Origin: Saprospiraceae bacterium
Lineage (GTDB): Bacteria > Bacteroidota > Bacteroidia > Chitinophagales > Saprospiraceae
Direction of reading: 5' to 3'
Assembly: GCA_016715985.1 (NCBI GenBank)
Contig: JADJXD010000001.1
Coordinates: forward strand, 3,224,001 to 3,288,000
DNA length: 64,000 nucleotides
The notes under the pieces were generated by a model, which worked only from the letters and a program-made list of their open reading frames with translations, searched no databases and was not told where the DNA came from. Every line of letters starts with the position of its first letter. Positions within the stretch are counted from its first letter, which is position 1. Both the position numbers and the translations under genes were made by a program. This document shows, one piece after another, positions 56,091-64,000 of this stretch.

Positions 56091-56910
56091 ATATCTTCCC
56101 TACGGTCACCATCAACAAATAATAACAAACCATCCAATAGGGGTAACCCCTTATATAAGTGTCCTTAGTATGTCATTGGAATATTCCGTCATGTTCACAG
56201 CATGAATTCCGGTGGTTAAAGTGCACTAACCTAAGATAAAATAGATTTATTTCATTTAGAAAGAGTGTTTTAGAATAGCTTAGTAGTTTTTGATGCTGTT
56301 GCATTTTATACTTTAAAATAGTATTCTGCAAATCATCAGAACATTCCCTGATTACTTTTCCAGAACTTTTACACACTTCTTTGAATCATAGCTTATAGGT
56401 ACTGATGAGTTGAAAGCTCATGCAGGTTAAGCTTTGATGTTATTAAATAAAAAAAAAAAATTGCATAAAAATTTTATATTATGGTTAATTGTAATATATT
56501 TGTCGTTATAAACCAATATTTAGGCACAGTTTTTGTACCTAATGAATGTAATAGAACAGTAAGTTTAAATTATAATTTACGTATAATAAATCTATTACAT
56601 ATATGAATATATATCAAACAAATATTTTGCACCCCGGATTTTTGAGTTTTGTAGAGAGTAGTGTTAGTCTGCTTTTTATGAATCTTTTTTCATTTATCAC
56701 TTTCACAGAAGTGAGCGACGCAAAAATATTTTCTGAAAAGCATCATGATAAAATTTTGTCCATATCAGGTCATCTAAGGGTTGGCCTTTTTGTATTGGGT
56801 AAAACCGTACATAAAACAAACATTCCGATTTTTTCAAACAATCAAACACAGCATATATTTTCTTTAAAATTCCTTTAAACCTAAATTAAATCAACACAAA
56901 TTCATTTGCC
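56091..56910. other. AT-rich gap before the third giant gene
   Basis: No supported gene is present. A TATATTTG (-7-like) occurs at 56495-56502, and a palindromic GGGGTAACCCC at about 56141. A 91-codon frame at 56603-56878 is present but has no recognisable features. Confidence 0.5.
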
Positions 56911-59900
56911 ATGAAAACCAGGATTTTACCCTTGCAGCTTTTTTTAGCTGCCTTTTCTTAACCCAATATCTGACTGCACAGGTTGACAATGTCAATTATC
57001 AGGTGAAGTACGATACAACATTATGCAGATATGATGCTTATGTCATTATCAATGCGGGTAGTGCTATCACTGCTACCCAACGAACGCAGTTTAACTCACA
57101 ATTTACGATTATCGTCCCGACAGGAGATACACTTTTAATTACGGAAAGTCATATGCCTTTGCGTGTATCTGACAGTGCACCCAATCCATGGTCGGTAACG
57201 AGTTTTGTAAGAGCTCCGGCTGCACAGTCTGAAAGTGACTTTTACAGTATCGTACCTTCTTTGGCTACCACATCCCGATATCCGTTGGGTGAAGTGGATA
57301 GTGGAGATACTGTTAAAATTTTCAGTTTTACAGTTGCGAATAATATACAGTGCGGAACAGGAATTCGTATTTATATAAATGGTACCGACCCTGATTCCGG
57401 GGCTCCGGGTATGGGGGGTAGTGATTTCAGCAATGGATTTACTATGGGGGGTATTAATCAGTTATATAATGCAAACTCAACTCAGATCAATCCGCCTAAA
57501 CCTGTAATTGTTAGTGCAGTTACAACTTGTAGCGCAGGTATAGAGATTGACCTTACTGCAAGTACTTCTGCTTGCCAGACACCATTAACTTATTTATGGA
57601 CTTCAACCGCTCCGAGTGGCTACACTTCTACATCTCAGGATGTTTCAATCGTTCCCTCTACTTTGGCAGATGTAGGAGATTATAAAGTGGTCGTAACTGA
57701 CTCATTGGGTTGTAGAGATTCAATCACTATCACAGCAACCAACAAACCATCCGCAGGTCCGGATCAGAATGCTTGTGCAGGTACCATAGCAAACCTGGCA
57801 GGAACCAATCCTACTACAGGAACCTGGGCAGTAGTTGCCGGTAACCCGACGGGCGGTACACTGAACCCGGGAAGTGGTGGTACAGCTACCGTGTCTTTTA
57901 CGACAGCGGCTGTAGGAACATACAGATATGCTTACTCGACTACTTCTTGTGCAGATACGATGAGTATCATTGTGAGTGCAAGACCAACAGTCAGTATTTC
58001 AGGCTCCAATAATATATGTATCGGTTCTACGACAACATTGTCACCTAACACAGGTGGTACGTGGGTCTCCAATGCACCTGCTGTTGCAACTGTTGACCCA
58101 CTCACCGGAGTAGTGACTGCAGTGGCACAGGGATCTGCAACATTTACTTTTACAAGTAGTGCTACAACATGTTCAGCAACCACTGCCGCAGTAACGGTTA
58201 ACCCTAGACCTACCGTAACAGTAAGTGGTACGCCGGCAGTATGTATCGGATCAACCACAACACTGACACCAACTACAGGTGGTACGTGGGTAAGTGTTTT
58301 TCCGGCTATTGCATCTGTAACCAATGCAGGATTAGTAACCGGTGTTTCTGCAGGTCAGGGACGATTTGTATTTACAGAAACATCAACAGGATGTATCTCT
58401 GACACATTAATTGTTACAGTCACACCTGCTCCAACGATCACAGATGGAGCTGACTCAATTTGTGTACTAACTACAACTTCATTGACACCAGCTACAGGCG
58501 GAACCTGGGCATCTTCAGATAACACAATAGCCACTATTAATAACTCAGGAATTGTAACGGGTTTGACACCAGGTACTGTCACTGTAAGATGGACCCAAAC
58601 ATCCACGGGTTGTCAATCTGCACCTTCCGCTCCAATAGTAGTAGTTGCCAGACCGGTAGTCAGTTTGTCATCACCGGTGATGTGTGTCGGAGGGGCAGCA
58701 AGTGCAATAGTAACACCGTCCGTTGCGGGTACATGGGTAAGTAACAACCTGACTTATGCTACGATAGACGAAACCACCGGTGCTATTACAGCATTGGCAC
58801 AGGGAAGTGTTTCTTTTACCTTTACTAATACAGCAACAGGGTGTTCCAATACAACAGGCCTGTTAAATATCAATCCAAGACCGACAATCATCGCACCGAA
58901 TACCAACGTATGTATCGGTTCTACTATAAATGTATCCGCTTCCTCAAGTGGTACCTGGACTAGTTTAAATCCGGGAACTGCCACAGTAACTTCTGGAGGA
59001 GTCGTAACGGGAGTAGCAGTGGGAGTTGCAACTTTACGTTTTACAGAATCCGGTACAGGTTGTACCAATACTGTAGATGTTACTGTAGCGGACAGACCTA
59101 CAGTATCCATTACAGGACTATCAGAAATATGTGTAGGTTTTACTACCCAATTATCTCCATCAACCGGTGGAACATGGCAAAGTAGTAATAATGGTATAGC
59201 TACTGTATCTAATACCGGCCTCGTAACAGGTGTTGGTGTGGGTACAGTAACATTCACATTTACTTCTACTTTAACAGGTTGTGCATCTTTACCGACTGGT
59301 CCTGTTACTGTAATCAATAAGCCTACAGTTAGTATTACAGGTGCCAATCTGATTTGTATAGGAGCTGAAACCACTCTGTCTCCTACGACAGGTGGAACAT
59401 GGGCAAGTAGTAACAATTCTGTTGCGACAGTAACTGCTGGAGGAGTTGTAACTGCAGTAGGAGCAGGTACAGCGACTTTTATATTCACTGCAACAGGTGG
59501 TTGTGCATCTGATCCGACGGCTCCTGTGACAGTCAGTAACAGACCTAACGTAAACTTTACAGGGCCGAATACAATATGTGTCGGATTAACCACAACCGTT
59601 GCTCCGGCTACAGGGGGTACCTGGATAAGCAGTGATCCTTCAGTTGCAACGATTACCAATGCCGGTTTAGTTTCCGGTATTTCTGAAGGTACAGCAACAT
59701 TAACATTTACAGAAACGACCACAGGTTGTACATCTTTACCTTTAACTGTAACAGTTGAACCTAAACCAACTTCTTCAGTAGATGGTCCAAGTTCCATTTG
59801 TATAGACAGTACAACAAATTTATTACCTGCTTCCGGAGGTACATGGATCAGCAATAGTAACTCCATTGCGACCATCACAAATGCCGGTTTGGTAACAGGA

Positions 59901-62900
59901 GTAGCGCAGGGTACTGCAATATTTACTTTTACTTCCACGGCAGGTTGTGCTTCAGATCCTATTACCAGTATAGCAATCATGCCAAGACCTACCGTAAACA
60001 TTACAGGTCCTGCAAATATATGTATCGGAACCACTACTACTTTATCTCCAACATCTGGGGGTACCTGGACAAGTAGCGATAATGCAATAGCCACCGTAAC
60101 AAACGGAGGTGTTGTGACCGGTGTAGCTAACGGAGTCGTAACATTTACATTTATTTCGGATTTGGGTTGTGCCTCATTGGAGACTGCACCTATCACTGTA
60201 AACCCAAGACCGGTAACTGTAGTTAATGGAGCATCTTCTATTTGTGTCGGTGCTACAACGACGATTTCACCTTCAGTAGGGGGTACATGGGTGAGTTTAA
60301 ATAACCCTGTTGCAACCATTTCAAATACAGGTTTGATCACAGGAGTTTCTCCCGGTCAGGCAACTTTTATATTTACCAATACAACAACCGGATGTTCTTC
60401 AGATGCATCTTCACCGATAACTGTTACACCTGGTCCGGATGTTGATCTGGGTCCTGATACTTTACTGTGTATCGGTCAAACTACAACACTATCACCTACA
60501 ACAGGAGGTACGTGGACCAGCAGTAGTTCCGCAATAGCAACTATCACCAATTCAGGTGTTGTAACAGCAGTAGCCCAAGGTACAGTGACTTTTACATTCA
60601 GAGATGCTGCGGGCTGTCAATCTGTTCCTACATATCCAATTACTGTTAGTGGAAGACCAACGGTATCTATCACAAGTAATAATGTATGTATCGGTGGTAC
60701 AACACAATTATCACCTTCATCAGGAGGTACGTGGACTAGTAGTGATGATAATGTAGCAACTGTATCAAACAGTGGTTTAGTAACAGGGGTAACAACAGGA
60801 ACAGCAACGTTTACATTTACTTTGACAGGGGGTTGTCCTTCATTACCGACAGAACCTATTCAGGTAAATCCGGCTCCGACGGCAACTATTACAGGTCCGA
60901 CAATCGTGTGCATCGGCGGTACAACCACCTTATCTCCGAATACAGGGGGTACATGGTCCAGTAGTGACCCTTCCATAGCGACAGTGACAAACACAGGTAT
61001 CGTAACAGGTATTGCGCCGGGTACGGTAAGCTTTATGTTTGTTGAAACCGCATCAGGTTGTTCATCAACCTCCGCGACACCTGATCTGACGATTACTCAA
61101 TGTTTCAACCCGGATTTTAATGCCACCTTTGTTAATGTGGAAGTTCCGGGTGATGTAAGCACCAATGATAATGTTTCAGTGGGTACGACTTACGGACCAA
61201 CACCGGTACCGGTTTCCAATCCGTCAGGTAGTATTTATGACATAGATATCAATTCAGATGGAACTTATACTTTCGTGGCAAACCTGCCGGGTGTTTATGT
61301 ATTTAATGTTCCGGTTTGTGTTCCGCCTTTAGTATCAGGTTGTCCTACTTCAGAGTTGACGATTACGGTTGCGGATCATCTGAATCCTACACCAAGACCA
61401 TTTGCACATGTGGATTTTGCCACGACGCCTGTCAATACAGCGGTTGTCCTTCGGTCATTAGCAAATGACGGTTGTGCAGTAGTAACCGGTTGCACGCTGG
61501 ATGCTACATCAGTTACCATAATCGATACTCCTAATCACGGTGGAGCAACAGTGAATGGTACTACCGGAGACATTACATATACACCATCTTCAGGATACGT
61601 GGGTACAGATACACTTACTTATCAGGTATGTGTTTCTATCGGTAACTGTGCAACTGCGAAGCAAGTGATCACAATCAACACACCGGCTGCCGGAAATACA
61701 ACTGTTGCTGCGGATGACTTTGCAGTAACGGCTCAGTCTGAACCTGTCAGTGGCAATGTTCAAACAAATGATAGTGATCCGGAAGGAGATGATCAGACGG
61801 TTACGGCTGTAACTTATACAGAACCGGAAGGTGAATTGGTTCTTTTATCTGATGGTAGTTTTACCTTCACACCGGCTGACAATTTTACCGGTCCTGTAGA
61901 ATTCATTTATGAAACAACAGATAATAATGGAAGCCCTGCTACAGCATACGCAACCCTTCACATCCTGGTAGTTCCGGATCTGGTGATCAAAGTAAGAGCT
62001 TATCTGGAAGGAGCGTTGATGAACAATGCCAATCAGGTCGCAACAGATGGCACAGGAAGACCTCTGATGAGAGATAATCTGAGAGTGAGTCCATTTGGAG
62101 GTACCAGATATATTCCTGATTCAGATCCTTACAGAGTTCCCGTAACTTTAGTTGTGGAAGTTGATGCTGTTCCTGATACGATTGTAACTTTAGACGTATC
62201 AACTCCAAGGGCAATTACTTTAATTCCACCGGTATATTTTACACCTTATGAACATACTGCGCCTGGAGACAGAACAGCTTTCCTCACCATTCCTGATCCA
62301 ACAACAGTATTTGGTGTCACCGGTCAGGATGCGATAGTAGATTGGGTCTTTATTGAATTAAGATCTAAATCCAGCAATACCACAGTTTTAGCCACCAGAT
62401 CAGGTTTGATCCAAAGAGATGGTGATGTAGTGGACCTGGATGGTAAAAGCGGACTCAGATTCCCGGGCATCGTGATGGATGACTATTATGTCGTTGTCCG
62501 ACACCACAGACACCTTGGAACGATGACAAAAGATCCTCAGACGCCACAACAGTTAACGACTTTAGTGAACTTTACAACCACTGCAATGCAGACTTGGGAT
62601 ATGGGCCAGGTATCTTCACCTACCAGAGATTATACCGGAATGGGTCAGAAAGTCGGTGTGAAGTTAGGTTATATGGCACTATGGGCAGGAGACTTTGATA
62701 ATACTGGAAAAATTAAGTTTGATCAGCCAAATGATGATTTGAACTCCTTGTATTTTGAAGTTTTTGGTTTCCCTTCCAATAAAACCGGTAACGTCAACTA
62801 TGACTTTGCGATTGGTTATATGGCAGGAGACTTTGATATGAATAGTAAGGCTAAGTTTGACAACCCGAATGATGACAAGAACATGCTCTATTTCCAGACA

Positions 62901-62966
62901 TTGTTCTATCCTTTGAATACGGCGAATCTGTCCAACTATGACTTTATATTAGAACAACTTCCGTAA
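56911..62966 (+). pseudogene. Giant surface protein with a one-base frameshift in its signal peptide (Big_2 repeats, shared C-terminal module)
   Basis: The ATG at 56911 opens MKTRILPLQLF and then meets TAA at 56959. Adding one T to the T7 run at 56939-56945 restores a good signal peptide (...LFFSCLFLTQYLTAQ) in frame with VDNVNYQVKYDTT and the rest. The restored protein is ~2,018 aa. It has the N-terminal module shared with its two neighbours, an Ig/PKD-like domain, 14 Big_2-like repeats (ICIGxTTTLSPxTGGTW), and cadherin-like domains (EPVSGNVQTNDSDPEGD). It ends in the C-terminal module also found in the 8.3- and 36.9-kb genes (loops GDFDNTGKIKF and GDFDMNSKAKF), and there is no T9SS type A domain. 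The lesion may be a sequencing error, a true mutation, or a switchable run. Downstream coding is intact. Confidence 0.75.
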
Positions 62967-62975
62967 GGAAGTCCG

Positions 62976-63048
62976 GTGTATCCCGGTCCGGCCCTGACTT
63001 ATTTCGGTCATAAGTCAGGGCCTGATGGGGTCGGGATACACTTTTTTT
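62976..63048 (+). terminator. Two-tier intrinsic terminator
   Basis: The outer stem GTGTATCCCG/CGGGATACAC (62976-62985 with 63032-63041) encloses a perfect 13-bp inner stem GGCCCTGACTTAT/ATAAGTCAGGGCC (62990-63002 with 63010-63022). T7 follows. It separates two related genes that would otherwise look like an operon. Confidence 0.9.
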
Positions 63049-63083
63049 GTAAGATGTTTTTTGAATTATAAAAAGTTAGGAAA

Positions 63084-64000
63084 ATGAAATTTAAAATTTT
63101 ATGGTACGCCATATTGTTTGGTTGTACGTTGCTTGTACAGGATCTGCAGGCACAGTTTGTAACTCAGGTAAAATACCAGATCAAGTATAACACCACCAGT
63201 TGCAGATGGGATTGTTTTCTCATAATTGATCAGGGTAGTGCTACTTTAGCATCCCGTAGAGCTCAAGGTAATGCGCAGTATTCCGTTGTTGTTCCCACAG
63301 GAAGTACTGTAAATATTGCTCAAAATTTTATGCCTCTTCAAAATAATGGTAGTTATACAGGCACCATTCCCCTTATCTGGCAGATTTCCAATATAATCAC
63401 ATCTCCCGCAGCGGAGCCTCAAAGTGATTTCTACGGAATTACGCCTACTCTATCACCTACTTCTCATTATAATAATTTGGCGGCAGGGGATACCATCAGA
63501 CTTTTTGCTCTGAACATCAATCCTACCACCAATTGTGGTGCGGGTATCCGTATATACCAAAATGGAATTGATCCTGGGTCAAGTGATCCGGGTATGGAAG
63601 GAGGAGATTTCAGCAATGGTTTTACTGTAGGATCTCCCAATCAGGCATATGCAGGAAATGCACCAAAAGTAAATCCGCCACCGCCCGTACTGAATGCCGT
63701 ATCTGGTTGTTCTCTGGGAGTGGAAGTGGACCTTACGGCTACTACATCTGCTTGTCAGTCTCCGCTTTCTTATAGCTGGACGGGTCCGAACGGATATACC
63801 GGTACTACACAGGATGTCAGTATCAATCCGTCAACACCTTCAAACGATGGGCTATACCAGGTGACAGTTACGGACGCAAGAGGTTGTTCTGCAACTACAT
63901 CAGCCACAGCGGTTTCAAAACCCAGCGCAGGACCTGATGCATCGGGATGTGCAGGATCAGTTGTATCTTTAACAGGTACAGGACCTGATACCGGTATATG
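63084..64000 (+). CDS. Surface protein with the shared N-terminal module (3' end outside window)
   Basis: ATG at 63084; ~305 residues are visible before the window ends. The signal peptide MKFKILWYAILFGCTLLVQD ends at LQAQ. The module then reads VKYQIKYNTTSCRWDCFLII, RRAQGNAQYSVVVPTGST, PQSDFYGITPTLSPTSHYNN and GGDFSNGFTV, matching the starts of the 51.9- and 56.9-kb genes. An Ig/PKD-like SYSWTGPNGYTGTTQD domain and the AGPDASGCAGS linker follow. It is the third gene in a row with this N-terminus. Its C-terminal type cannot be seen. Confidence 0.85.
   Translation, partial: MKFKILWYAILFGCTLLVQDLQAQFVTQVKYQIKYNTTSCRWDCFLIIDQGSATLASRRAQGNAQYSVVVPTGSTVNIAQNFMPLQNNGSYTGTIPLIWQISNIITSPAAEPQSDFYGITPTLSPTSHYNNLAAGDTIRLFALNINPTTNCGAGIRIYQNGIDPGSSDPGMEGGDFSNGFTVGSPNQAYAGNAPKVNPPPPVLNAVSGCSLGVEVDLTATTSACQSPLSYSWTGPNGYTGTTQDVSINPSTPSNDGLYQVTVTDARGCSATTSATAVSKPSAGPDASGCAGSVVSLTGTGPDTGI

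Noticed and set aside
56603..56878. 91-codon frame before the third giant gene
   Set aside because: No recognisable domain, AT-driven composition, and it would lie in the likely leader/promoter region; too weak to list as a gene.
58754..60340. 528-codon minus-strand frame, and several similar antisense frames in 13.0-17.0, 47.1-48.5 and 57.9-58.6 kb
   Set aside because: They lie opposite tandem Big_2 repeats and are repetitive themselves (VTxPPFVTVAT, VPPVxGD). They are shadows of the periodic coding strand, with no independent start signals or family features.

Overview
The window comes from a low-GC member of the Bacteroidota, probably a Saprospiraceae-like lineage. The evidence is type IX secretion (T9SS) type A C-terminal sorting domains on two proteins, SprB-type repeats, very large Ig-like/DUF11/SdrD_B surface proteins, promoter elements matching the Bacteroidota TAnnTTTG -7 box, and the gene-family mix. 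The genus is an inference. No rRNA, tRNA or CRISPR array was seen.

Layout. (1) 1-2.4 kb, minus strand: a tyrosine/homogentisate catabolism operon in the order marR-type regulator, homogentisate dioxygenase, 4-hydroxyphenylpyruvate dioxygenase. A near-perfect 26-bp palindrome sits at the regulator start. Two arrays of 7-bp tandem repeats separate the two dioxygenase genes. (2) 2.5-5.0 kb, minus: an outer-membrane-like protein and a lipoprotein. (3) 5.3-7.4 kb, plus: a secreted M3 metallopeptidase with a clear terminator. (4) 8.3-32.8 kb: two giant surface proteins (about 3,630 and 3,828 aa) separated by an IS4-like transposase gene. (5) 33.3-36.9 kb: a sulfite-assimilation operon (Rrf2 regulator, siroheme sulfite reductase, uroporphyrinogen-III methyltransferase). 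(6) 36.9-51.3 kb: a 4,798-aa open reading frame. Its first ~50 residues are the start of a siroheme synthase (the expected next gene of the sulfite operon), and the rest is a headless giant adhesin. (7) 51.9-64 kb: three genes sharing one N-terminal secreted module. A seven-unit ~198-bp hairpin-rich repeat array lies between the first and the second, and a strong terminator lies between the second and the third, which runs off the window.

How the parts relate. The surface proteins are built from a small set of exchangeable modules: an N-terminal module (three genes), Big_2-like Ig repeats (18, 13 and 14 copies in three genes), SprB repeats (about 16), DUF11 (12) plus SdrD_B (8), cadherin-like domains, and a ~300-residue C-terminal module with two EF-hand/dockerin-like loops (three genes). 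Two proteins end in a classical T9SS type A domain. The three that carry the shared C-terminal module end with it and have no recognisable sorting domain.

The most notable single observations are the in-frame siroheme-synthase/adhesin chimera at about 37,088; a one-base frameshift in a T7 run in the signal peptide of the 56.9-63.0 kb gene; the paired heptamer arrays; the ~198-bp repeat array; and a 16-bp inverted repeat that would bury the start codon of the 3,828-aa protein. All homology statements are from reading the sequence; no database search was possible.
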